In this document: piece after piece, positions 7,774 through 15,100 of the stretch
Layout of the letters: every line of letters starts with the position of its first letter
Position numbering within the stretch: position 1 is the stretch's first letter
Assembly (NCBI RefSeq): GCF_001514495.1
Contig: NZ_BCNM01000009.1
Location: 62,001-126,000 of the forward strand
DNA: 64,000 bases
Origin: Paenibacillus pabuli NBRC 13638
Lineage (GTDB): Bacteria; Bacillota; Bacilli; Paenibacillales; Paenibacillaceae
Reading direction: 5' to 3'
Translations under genes and position numbers: made by a program
The notes under the pieces: generated by a model
Seen by the model: the letters and a program-made list of their open reading frames with translations, nothing else
The model's database searches: none
What the model was told of the DNA's origin: nothing

Positions 7774-7953
7774 TTATTCTTCCAAACGGTCTACACGTAC
7801 CGTCTGGGTATTTCCCGGTCTGCTACCCACCTGCACCGTTGCCATGCCGTTCGCTTCATCCACATTTTCAATCCAGACAGGATCTCCTTCCAGCGAAACT
7901 GCAATCGTATCCTTGGAATCAAAAATGGCTTTTGCGCGTTTTACATCCATCAT
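7774..7953 (-). CDS. sspH: H-type small acid-soluble spore protein
   Basis: A 59-residue protein starting MMDVKRAKAIFDSKDTIAV and ending VRVDRLEE. The N-terminal VKRAKxI block, the central SLEGDPVWIENVDE and the C-terminal VRVDRLEE match the SASP-H family (B. subtilis SspH), minor DNA- or core-associated proteins of the spore. The gene is coupled to the preceding one by TAATG (stop TAA at 7955-7953, ATG at 7953), with a purine-rich GGAAGGGGAG site upstream. A second ATG at 7950 would give 58 residues. Sporulation control by sigma-G is expected for the family, but I could not identify such a promoter. Confidence 0.85.
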   Translation of the reverse strand: MMDVKRAKAIFDSKDTIAVSLEGDPVWIENVDEANGMATVQVGSRPGNTQTVRVDRLEE

Positions 7954-8249
7954 TATTCATACTCCCCTTCCGGATCTTCATGAGATTCACGAACCATGCT
8001 ATCTGTTGTACTATCACCAATATAACCGTTATCTTCCGTAACTTGTCCTCCGCCCAGTCCCTCATTCACCATGCGATCAATGTCCAGCATGAACGACTCT
8101 CGGTCAAGCGGCAGCTCTTCCGAAGTAATAGCCTCCCAGTTGACCGCTGCTGCCGGTGTATGAAAATCCTCAGACCCTTCCGAGTCGGCACGGGGATACG
8201 GGGAGAACGTGCGGGCATGAGCTTCAGCTTCATCTCGTTTGTTCTTCAC
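7953..8249 (-). CDS. Hypothetical acidic protein coupled to sspH
   Basis: I do not recognise this protein. The start is placed at GTG 8249, which has a perfect AGGAGGTG site five bases upstream. A longer open frame reaches 8375 but its ATGs have no ribosome site. The product has 98 residues. It is strongly acidic and polar (Glu/Asp/Ser rich) with no Cys and no membrane segment, and reads like a small soluble or partly disordered protein. Its stop overlaps the SASP-H start (TAATG), so the two are translated together. That pairing suggests a role in the forespore or spore, which is inference only. Confidence 0.7.
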   Translation of the reverse strand: MKNKRDEAEAHARTFSPYPRADSEGSEDFHTPAAAVNWEAITSEELPLDRESFMLDIDRMVNEGLGGGQVTEDNGYIGDSTTDSMVRESHEDPEGEYE

Positions 8250-8447
8250 AGGTGCACCTCCTGACGTGGTACGTAATAGTTGCAGCATCATCCCTTTATT
8301 GGTTAGCATTTCACATGCAGACCCAGGGATGTTTCGTTTATCATCCCCCAGTCTGTCTGAACCATACAGTTCCATGGAAATATGGTTATCCCGTCCGCCA
8401 AATGCCTATACTATTGAAAAAAAGGTTCACGGAAAGGAGCCGCCCTC

Positions 8448-9359
8448 ATGCATACGGTCTGGAAAGGTGCGATCAGCTTTGGTCTGGTTCATGTGCCTGT
8501 CAAAATGTTCTCGGCTACCGAAGACAAAGATATCTCCATGCGTTATATTCACAAAGTCTGCGGCAGTCCACTCGCTTATATACGCAAATGTCCTTCCTGC
8601 GATGTTGAGGTTCAATGGGAAGAGATCACCAAAGGATATGAGTATGAAAAAGGCAAATTCGTCCTGTTTGAAAAAGACGAGCTTGAGGCTTTAAATGATT
8701 CCAGCAGTAAAACCATTACCATTCTGGATTTTGTGGATTTAACCGAGATAGATCCCATCTATTTTCAAAAAACGTACTATCTTTCCCCCGATCAAGCGGG
8801 AGGTAATGCCTACCAATTATTAATGACAGCCATGCGAGACACCGGCAAGATCGGCATCGCCAAAATCTCCATTCGTTCCAAGAGCAGTCTGGCTGCAATC
8901 CGTGTTCTGGAAGACTGCATCTCTATGGAAACCATTTTTTATCCGGACGAGATTCGTCCCGTCGCTCAGGTTCCCAACCTGCCAGAGGTTTTGAACGTGA
9001 ACGAAAAGGAATTGACGATGGCCAAACTGCTGATTGACCAGTTATCCACCCCTTTCGAACCTGGTAAATATACAGATGACTACCGTGCCAAACTGCTGGA
9101 TCTGATCAATCACAAAGTGGCAGGCGAAGAGATCAAAATTGCCCCGGCCAAACCGGAAGCCAATGTTATGGATCTGATGGCTGCGCTGCAGGCAAGTATC
9201 GAAGCCGTGAAACCCATTCCTGCCGATCCTGGAACGACTACAGCCAAACCCAAGAAACGCGCTCCGAAAAAAACGTCCGAACAGGCAACCGCTGTGGGTG
9301 ATACTGAAGCTCCTGCCCCTGTCAAAAAAAGGAGAGCAGCTCCAAAGCCCAAGGCATAA
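8448..9359 (+). CDS. ku: Non-homologous end-joining protein Ku
   Basis: Bacterial Ku of 303 residues. It begins MHTVWKGAISFGLVHVPVK, the canonical first strand, then CGSPLAYIRKCPSCD and a VLFEKDELEAL block of the Ku core. From about residue 235 the protein becomes a Lys/Pro/Ala-rich tail (PKKRAPKK, VKKRRAAPKPKA), the flexible DNA-binding C-terminus seen in bacterial Ku. Ku rings thread onto double-strand ends and recruit LigD. The ribosome site is GGAAAGGAG. Separate LigD ligase and polymerase genes follow 2.5 kb downstream on the same strand. A TATACT-like -10 lies near 8406, without a convincing -35 or sigma-G match. Confidence 0.95.
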   Translation: MHTVWKGAISFGLVHVPVKMFSATEDKDISMRYIHKVCGSPLAYIRKCPSCDVEVQWEEITKGYEYEKGKFVLFEKDELEALNDSSSKTITILDFVDLTEIDPIYFQKTYYLSPDQAGGNAYQLLMTAMRDTGKIGIAKISIRSKSSLAAIRVLEDCISMETIFYPDEIRPVAQVPNLPEVLNVNEKELTMAKLLIDQLSTPFEPGKYTDDYRAKLLDLINHKVAGEEIKIAPAKPEANVMDLMAALQASIEAVKPIPADPGTTTAKPKKRAPKKTSEQATAVGDTEAPAPVKKRRAAPKPKA

Positions 9360-9419
9360 GTTATCGAAGCTGCCGAGCCCTTAAGAAAATTGCTTTATAC
9401 TCCATATTCAACATTGGAG

Positions 9420-9446
9420 ATCCGGCCATTGCCGGATTTTTGTTTT
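9420..9446 (+). terminator. Terminator of ku
   Basis: ATCCGGC/GCCGGAT hairpin with a four-base loop followed by TTTTTGTTTT. It separates ku from the downstream genes. Confidence 0.8.
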
Positions 9447-9461
9447 GCACGAAAAATGCGA

Positions 9462-9490
9462 TTGACGAAAGTTGATTTATATTCTATATT
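9462..9490 (+). promoter_or_regulatory. Promoter of the catE-like gene with possible operator
   Basis: TTGACG (9462-9467), 17 bases, TATATT (9485-9490). The start region holds two direct copies of AACTTAT about 8 bp apart and a short ACTT/AAGT dyad. In B. subtilis catE is controlled by MarR/DUF24-type regulators (YodB, CatR), so these repeats may be an operator, at low confidence. The promoter itself is well formed. Confidence 0.7.
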
Positions 9491-9628
9491 AACTTATGAA
9501 AAGTAACTTATTTATAAATATACAGCTTAGTTCCGCTTTTATATGATTTGTCTCCATATAATAACCTTATTTCATGACTTATGAGAGAACCAGCCTATAC
9601 CCTAAACTCTTTTCAGGAGGAAACCATT

Positions 9629-10501
9629 ATGACTTCCACTTATCAAATTCCTGCTACAACCCATCTGGGTGAAGTAAGCCTGCGAATCAGCAATCTGGAG
9701 CGATCCATTCAATTTTATACTCAAATTGTCGGACTGAAGGTGCTTGAACGCAGCGAAAAAGTTGCTACAATGACAGCCGATGGAGTGCATACTCTTCTGC
9801 GCCTTGTGGAGCTTACCGATGCCGTGACGATGCCTGTTCGCTCCACTTCTGGCCTGTATCACTTTGCCATCCTGCTGCCTGACCGCAAGTCATTGGGCCT
9901 TGCCCTCCGTAATCTGGCTGAATCCGGTATCGAAATTGGCCAAGGGGATCATCTGGTCAGTGAAGCGTTCTATATTTCGGACCCGGACCAGAACGGAATT
10001 GAAATCTATGCAGACCGTGCACGGGACACCTGGAAGCGAGATGCGGATAATAACTACATCATGTCAAGTGATCCCGTTGATGTGGAAAGCCTGTTTGCTC
10101 TAGCCGCAAACGAGCCATGGCAGGGCCTGCCTGCCGGAACAATCATTGGCCATGTTCATTTCCATGTGCGCAGTCTGGAGGAGTCACGTCGTTTCTATAC
10201 AGGTGTGCTTGGTTTCGATATCGTGGGCAACTTCGCCAATATGTCGGCCCTGTTTGTTTCCGCAGGCGGCTATCACCATCACATCGGGCTGAACATCTGG
10301 GCTGGTAACGGCGCACCTGTCAATCCGGACAACGCTACAGGGATTGACTACTTTACCATCCTCTACTCGGGAAATGAGCAATTGGAGCAGGCTGTGGAGC
10401 AACTTCGCCAATCAGGTGCAACTTTAGAACAACAAGGTGGCAGCTGGTTTACTGTAGATCCGCAGAATATCCGTATTCGCCTTACTACAACGAGCTATTA
10501 A
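9629..10501 (+). CDS. catE: VOC-family ring-cleavage dioxygenase, CatE-like
   Basis: Two-domain vicinal-oxygen-chelate protein of 290 residues, the size of B. subtilis CatE (catechol-2,3-dioxygenase). The first barrel starts THLGEVSLRI and contains LYHFAILLP and GIEIYADR. The second starts GHVHFHVRSLEESRRFY and contains the YHHHIGLNIW segment. Candidate metal ligands are the His in the first strands, the His of YHHHIGLN or LYHFAI, and the Glu of IEIYAD. The second barrel lacks an obvious third-ligand Glu at its end. The start at 9629 follows AGGAGG by seven bases; a frame 16 residues longer has no such site. Catechol or quinone detoxification is likely; the substrate is not proven by sequence. 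Confidence 0.8.
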   Translation: MTSTYQIPATTHLGEVSLRISNLERSIQFYTQIVGLKVLERSEKVATMTADGVHTLLRLVELTDAVTMPVRSTSGLYHFAILLPDRKSLGLALRNLAESGIEIGQGDHLVSEAFYISDPDQNGIEIYADRARDTWKRDADNNYIMSSDPVDVESLFALAANEPWQGLPAGTIIGHVHFHVRSLEESRRFYTGVLGFDIVGNFANMSALFVSAGGYHHHIGLNIWAGNGAPVNPDNATGIDYFTILYSGNEQLEQAVEQLRQSGATLEQQGGSWFTVDPQNIRIRLTTTSY

Positions 10502-10565
10502 GCCAAATTTCAAGTCCCCCGAAGCTAGCTTATAAAGCGAATCGATTCCTGCACTACCTAATCTG

Positions 10566-10622
10566 GCCCAGAGCCTGTCTTTCTCCATGTACCCTTGGAG
10601 CAAACAGTCGCCTGGGCTTTTT
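10566..10622 (+). terminator. Terminator of the catE-like gene
   Basis: Long imperfect hairpin: GCCCAG (10566-10571) with CTGGGC (10612-10617), and inner CTGT/ACAG and CTCC/GGAG pairs, followed by TTTTTG. Confidence 0.7.
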
Positions 10623-10699
10623 GCATGCCTGTTTATAAAACTGGAGAAATTGGTGCATCCTAACCAAATACCCAGATAGACATGCGGAGGAGAACCCAT

Positions 10700-11797
10700 A
10701 TGATTGAAAAGGGGCGTTTAACGGTCCGACAACTGGCTTCATTGATGTTCTTATGCACCATCGGTGAGCAGATTATTGTCTTCCCCTCGATGATCACCTC
10801 ATATGCACATCAGGATGCATGGTTGTCTGCATTATTGGGTGTTGCTGGAGGAACCGGGGTAATATCCATTATGCTTATTACATACAAGCTGCAACCCCGG
10901 ATGAATCTGATTCAACATGTACTGGAAACGCTGGGACCCTGGATCGGTGCTTTCTTCAGCTGCTTTTATTTATTCTATTTCCTGATAGGTACCTCCGCGT
11001 TCATAAGAGAAATCGGTGATTTCATGACGACCCAGATCCTGCCTGAATCACCACTCATGATTGTGAATTTGCTCTTTCTTTGCACTCTTGTCTGGGGACT
11101 CTTCTCCGGTCTGGAACCCATAGGCAGGAGTGCCGAGGTGTTCCTCCCCTTGATCGTGCTGTTTCTGCTTATATTAACGGTCTGTCTGTTCCCGCATTCA
11201 CATTTGGATAATATCAAGCCAGTCCTTGCAGAAGGCCTCCTTAATCCCTTCAAAGGCTTTGTCGCTGTGCTTACCTATCCGTATTGTCAATTGTGCATCT
11301 TTCTTATGCTTTTTCCGTACGCCAAAAAAGAAACGCATTGGGAAAGAGATATCCTTCTGGTAGCCATTATAGGCGGACTGATGCTTACCCTGACGCTAGC
11401 CATCTGTCTTCTGGTCATGGGACCATTCATGACAGAGCACCACTGGTTCGCAGCATTTAATCTGTCTCTGAAGATCAATATCGGCAACTTTTTGCAGCGA
11501 ATCGAGGCCTTTATGGCGTCCGTCTGGATCATTGCCGTCTTTTTCAAGAGTGTTCTGTTTTTTTACAGCTTTATACTCGGAGCCACGTATCTCTTCCGGT
11601 TGTCCAGTTATCGTCCGCTCATCTTGCCTGGTGCCCTGTTGATTCTGGCCCTGTCCATTCTTATCGCCCCCAATGAAAATTTCTATCTCAAGTTTGTTAT
11701 CCCCTATTGGATAGATTGGGATCTGACATGTGGTATTGGAATTCCCTTGCTGCTCATAACGATACATAAATTGAAGGCCCGTTTGCGAAAGGGTTAG
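10700..11797 (+). CDS. GerAB-type spore germination permease (orphan)
   Basis: Integral membrane protein of 365 residues with about ten hydrophobic segments, starting MIEKGRLTVRQLASLMFLCTIGEQI. The TVRQLASLMFL opening is typical of GerAB/GerBB/YndE proteins (APC superfamily), which form the nutrient-receptor membrane subunit of germinant receptors in the spore inner membrane. The start at 10700 follows GGAGGAG; an ATG 18 bases upstream is less well placed. GerA and GerC partners are missing on both sides, so it would have to work with subunits encoded elsewhere or alone. It stands between the catE-like and LigD genes, consistent with a spore theme. Confidence 0.88.
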   Translation: MIEKGRLTVRQLASLMFLCTIGEQIIVFPSMITSYAHQDAWLSALLGVAGGTGVISIMLITYKLQPRMNLIQHVLETLGPWIGAFFSCFYLFYFLIGTSAFIREIGDFMTTQILPESPLMIVNLLFLCTLVWGLFSGLEPIGRSAEVFLPLIVLFLLILTVCLFPHSHLDNIKPVLAEGLLNPFKGFVAVLTYPYCQLCIFLMLFPYAKKETHWERDILLVAIIGGLMLTLTLAICLLVMGPFMTEHHWFAAFNLSLKINIGNFLQRIEAFMASVWIIAVFFKSVLFFYSFILGATYLFRLSSYRPLILPGALLILALSILIAPNENFYLKFVIPYWIDWDLTCGIGIPLLLITIHKLKARLRKG

Positions 11798-11862
11798 CTT
11801 GCACAATTCCACCTGGAGGATCATCTCCGGCGCAGATTTAACACTAGAGAGGAGTACAGTAC

Positions 11863-12819
11863 ATGTTCAATCCCGTGGTTCCTTTTGAACCCGTATCCCG
11901 GGATGTTATCCCTACCGGAGAAAACTGGATTGCCCAGATCAAATGGGATGGGGTCCGCATGCTTGCTTACGAAGATGGGCAGGGTATTCAGCTGATCAAC
12001 CGCAAGCTGCACAATCGAACGGCACAGTATCCCGAACTGGTCCTGCCACGTAATCTGTGCACGGTCCCTTCCTATATTTTGGACGGAGAGATTATTGCTC
12101 TTGACCCGGATACAGGGAAGCCTTCCTTCTACCACGTCCTCCGGCGGGATCGCATGAGCAGACCGGATGGCATCGCCCAGGCTGTAAACCAGATTCCGGT
12201 GACTTATATGGTGTTTGATATTCTGTACTGCGATGGAGTCTGGGTCACAGATCAGTCTCTTGCCCATCGCCAACGTTTGCTTCATCAAGTACTGAATCCT
12301 GCTCCCCATGTTCAGGAGGTGACCAATTCGTCAGATGCCGACGCTCTGCTCACTGTCATGAGGCAGCACCAGATGGAAGGGATTGTATGCAAAGACCTTT
12401 CCAGCGCCTATGGAATCAACGGCAAAGATCCACGCTGGCAGAAGGTTAAGATCATGCATGATCTGTATGCCATGATCGGTGGCGTCACCTACCGCAGCGG
12501 GATCGTCAATGCCATTGCAGTCGGTGTATACGATGGTCCCAACTTTGTCTATATTGGTCATGTTGGCACAGGTAAGCTGAACTCGGACACTTGGCGTGAG
12601 CTTACCGAAAAAGTGAAGCCTCTCATTCGCAAGGATCGACCTTTCCATAACGAGCCGGAGCGAAGCGCAGAGACGACATGGATAGAACCACGAATCGGTG
12701 TCAAAGTGCAATTTATGGAACTGACACACCATCGGACATTACGTCACCCCAGTATCCAGACTTTTGCTTCTGTAACCCCTGAGGAGTGTCAGGCCAGTCA
12801 GCTTATTTTTGAACGATAG
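11863..12819 (+). CDS. ligD: ATP-dependent DNA ligase, LigD ligase module
   Basis: Stand-alone ligase of 318 residues. Motif I is IKWDGVR with the adenylated Lys at position 27. LINRK (motif Ia), LDGEIIAL (III), MVFDILYCDG (IIIa), GIVCKDL (IV) and the motif V region WQKVKI follow in order, then an OB-fold of about 110 residues. It matches the ligase half of Bacillus LigD (YkoU) and seals ends bridged by Ku. It has no polymerase or phosphoesterase domain. The ribosome site is GAGAGGAG. The next gene encodes the missing polymerase half, 74 bases downstream, so the two are probably co-transcribed. Confidence 0.93.
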   Translation: MFNPVVPFEPVSRDVIPTGENWIAQIKWDGVRMLAYEDGQGIQLINRKLHNRTAQYPELVLPRNLCTVPSYILDGEIIALDPDTGKPSFYHVLRRDRMSRPDGIAQAVNQIPVTYMVFDILYCDGVWVTDQSLAHRQRLLHQVLNPAPHVQEVTNSSDADALLTVMRQHQMEGIVCKDLSSAYGINGKDPRWQKVKIMHDLYAMIGGVTYRSGIVNAIAVGVYDGPNFVYIGHVGTGKLNSDTWRELTEKVKPLIRKDRPFHNEPERSAETTWIEPRIGVKVQFMELTHHRTLRHPSIQTFASVTPEECQASQLIFER

Positions 12820-12893
12820 TTTCCAAGTTCGATCCCGCCCGAGAAAATTTAGCCATCGGATACGAGAGTGGTTCACTACAGGAGGTGTTCTTC

Positions 12894-13784
12894 ATGGCCC
12901 ATACGGTAAAGGGCACTATTACGATTCATGGAATGGAACTGACCGTGACCAATCCAGACAAACTGTTATGGCCCGAAGCAGGTGTAACCAAGGCCATCTA
13001 TTTGCAAAAACTGGCTGCACTGGCACCTTATCTACTCACCTACACTCGAAATCGGCTTCTCACCACGATACGTTATCCACATGGTGCAGGCGGTGAATTT
13101 TTTTATCAGAAAAATGCCCCTGAACCTGTTCCTGATTTTGTGCGAACTGAAATGCACGAGGGAATACGATACGTGGTGATGAACGAACTTCCAGACCTGT
13201 TATGGCTCGGCAATTTGGCCGCCCTTGAGTTTCACCCTTCCCTGCATGCGGTAGGCAGCCATCTGCCCTGCGAGTGGATGATTGATCTGGATCCTTCCCA
13301 GGAAGAGGAACCTCGCATCATGCAGGCTGCTCTGATCGTGGGGGAAACCCTAACTTCTCTTGGTTTAAGATCGATACCGAAAACCTCTGGTGCCACAGGT
13401 GTGCAAATTATTGTTCCCATTCGTCACGGTGTTACCTTTGATGAATTGAGGGATATTGGTCATTTTGTAGGAAAATACGTCACTCAGAAACATCCGGATC
13501 TATTCACACTGGAACGACTCAAAAAAGATCGGGGTGACCGTATTTATTTTGATTACCTTCAGCACTACGGAGGCAAGACCCTTGCAGCTCCCTATACACC
13601 CCGCGCCAAGTCTGGCGGTACGGTCTCTACCCCGCTCACATGGGATGAAGTCCGTGCCAACGTTTCGATCAAGGATTATCATCTCATGAACATCGTGGAA
13701 CGTCTGACGCAGACGGGAGATTTGATCGCAGCAGTCGAGCCTCAGCCTGTTGAGCTGATTATTCAGCATTTAAAACAAAAATAG
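12894..13784 (+). CDS. LigD-type primase-polymerase module
   Basis: An archaeo-eukaryotic primase-superfamily NHEJ polymerase of 296 residues. The catalytic DLDPS motif (about residues 131-135) supplies two metal-binding Asp. KTSGATGVQIIVP is the conserved nucleotide-binding stretch, and the FLEKxP-like ERLKKDRGDRIYFDYLQ supplies the third acidic and the Arg/Lys residues. AAPYTPRAKSGGTVSTPLTWDEV is the standard end of the domain. It fills gaps with ribo- or deoxynucleotides during end joining. The start at 12894 follows GGAGGTG; an ATG three codons upstream lies on the ribosome site. In B. subtilis this domain is fused to the ligase; here it is a separate gene. Confidence 0.93.
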   Translation: MAHTVKGTITIHGMELTVTNPDKLLWPEAGVTKAIYLQKLAALAPYLLTYTRNRLLTTIRYPHGAGGEFFYQKNAPEPVPDFVRTEMHEGIRYVVMNELPDLLWLGNLAALEFHPSLHAVGSHLPCEWMIDLDPSQEEEPRIMQAALIVGETLTSLGLRSIPKTSGATGVQIIVPIRHGVTFDELRDIGHFVGKYVTQKHPDLFTLERLKKDRGDRIYFDYLQHYGGKTLAAPYTPRAKSGGTVSTPLTWDEVRANVSIKDYHLMNIVERLTQTGDLIAAVEPQPVELIIQHLKQK

Positions 13785-13814
13785 CCGGTCCCCTCAAACC
13801 AAGAGGCCGGCTAT
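13781..13814. terminator. Bidirectional terminator between ligD genes and yitT
   Basis: ATAGCCGG...CCTC pairs with GAGG...CCGGCTAT. Read on the minus strand it is followed by TTTTTGTTTT, and on the plus strand by a short T-rich stretch. It overlaps the stop codon of the polymerase gene. Confidence 0.8.
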
Positions 13815-13846
13815 CTTTATGTGTGGATTACGTTCGATGAGACTCG

Positions 13847-14755
13847 CTAATGGATACCTTTTTTCTTGAAACGTCCACCCTTCACATCATGAATGTTACC
13901 GATCGCCACAAAGGCTTGCGGGTCCCAATCCTCAACGATGGACTTCAGCTTCGCTTCTTCAAGACGGGTAATCACTACAAAAATGATTTTCTTCTCATCT
14001 CCGCTGAATCCGCCTTCTCCATCCAGGTAAGTAACTCCACGACCGAGACGATCCGTCAAGGCTGAACCAATATCACGATACTTCTCACTGATGATCCATA
14101 CGGATTTGGACTGATCGAGTCCTTCGTTCACAATATCAATCATCTTCATCGCAATATAATAAGCAATCATGGAATACAGCGCATTCGGCCAGCCGAATAC
14201 AAAACCTGCACCTGCGAATATAAATACGTTAATGAACAGTACGATCTGTCCTACAGACAAAGGTGATTTTTCACTTAGGAGGATGGCTACAATCTCCGTA
14301 CCATCCAATGACCCACCAGACCGGATAACGAGACCCACACCCACACCCAAGATCAATCCGCCGAATACGGCTCCGAGCAGCGGTTCACCTGGCGTCAATG
14401 CAGGAACCTTGTGTAGCAATGTTGTTCCAATGGACATTACAACGATCCCAAGCAGTGTAGATAACGCAAACGTTTTACCAATTTGCTTGTAGCCCAGAAT
14501 CAGGAAAGGCAAGTTGAGCAAGGTCAGGAATATCCCGAGTGGCAGATGCGTAAGCTCCGACACCATAATCGAGATCCCTGTTATTCCACCATCAATAACA
14601 CCATTCGGCACGAGAAATACTTCGAGTGACACAGCCATCAGTGCAGCACCGACCAGAATCATCACAATACGTTGCAGCAGCTTCAGTGTAAACACCGAGC
14701 TCTTTACATTGCGGTCCGGCTTGGATGTTAGTTCTTTAACCGTTACATTGGACAT
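13847..14755 (-). CDS. YitT family membrane protein
   Basis: A 302-residue protein with five or six membrane segments, typical of the YitT/DUF161 family, and a soluble C-terminal DUF2179-like domain (about the last 80 residues, with EKKIIFVVITRLEEAKLKSIV). Diagnostic pieces are VPNGVIDGGITGISI, GGLILGVGVGLVIRSGGSLDGTE and the SKSVWIISEKY start of the soluble domain. The function of the family is unknown. The start at 14755 follows GGGGGGGA by four bases; an upstream ATG at 14803 lacks a ribosome site. It is monocistronic, bounded by terminators on both sides. Confidence 0.9.
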   Translation of the reverse strand: MSNVTVKELTSKPDRNVKSSVFTLKLLQRIVMILVGAALMAVSLEVFLVPNGVIDGGITGISIMVSELTHLPLGIFLTLLNLPFLILGYKQIGKTFALSTLLGIVVMSIGTTLLHKVPALTPGEPLLGAVFGGLILGVGVGLVIRSGGSLDGTEIVAILLSEKSPLSVGQIVLFINVFIFAGAGFVFGWPNALYSMIAYYIAMKMIDIVNEGLDQSKSVWIISEKYRDIGSALTDRLGRGVTYLDGEGGFSGDEKKIIFVVITRLEEAKLKSIVEDWDPQAFVAIGNIHDVKGGRFKKKGIH

Positions 14756-14946
14756 GGTATCCCCCCCATTTTGATCAGTATGTGAATCCATTTCATATAT
14801 CATTTAAGTACCGAGAGGAACTCCAGCATATAGAAGAACAATCGTCCCGATTCTATACGCACCCTGCATTAAAAGCACCTAAAGGCTATATGAAATGTAT
14901 TCAAGTATGTCTTAATTCCGGTTGATACTTTCCAAAGAGAGCAAAA

Positions 14947-14972
14947 GGGAGCCTGTTTTCCCGCAGACTCCC
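14947..14972 (-). terminator. Hairpin with T-run in the leader of yitT
   Basis: On the minus strand GGGAGTCTG (14972-14964) pairs with CAGGCTCCC (14955-14947) around eight bases, followed by TTTTGCTCTCTTT. It is about 190 bases before yitT and 80-130 bases after the cls terminator, so it may be a second terminator or an attenuator. The rest of 14756-15048 shows no gene. Confidence 0.5.
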
Positions 14973-15048
14973 CTCCTTCGCCAAGACATAATTTATATAA
15001 CTATTATATCATAAAAGATCAAATTTGAGCAAAATAGTTAGCAAAAAG

Positions 15049-15079
15049 AAGATAAATTCACAAAAAGTGAATTTATCTT
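15049..15079 (-). terminator. Terminator of the cardiolipin synthase gene
   Basis: Perfect 13-bp inverted repeat AAGATAAATTCAC/GTGAATTTATCTT with a five-base loop, followed on the minus strand by CTTTTTGC. It starts 21 bases after the stop codon. Confidence 0.85.
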
Positions 15080-15100
15080 GAGAAATCCGCCCTAAATCGG

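Noticed and set aside
7680..8264. 194-codon plus-strand frame
   Set aside because: Antisense to the sspH and acidic-protein genes, which have ribosome sites and family match.
8395..8447. Sigma-G promoter in front of ku
   Set aside because: TATACTA resembles a sigma-G -10, but no TGNATA-like -35 lies at the right distance, so I did not list it.
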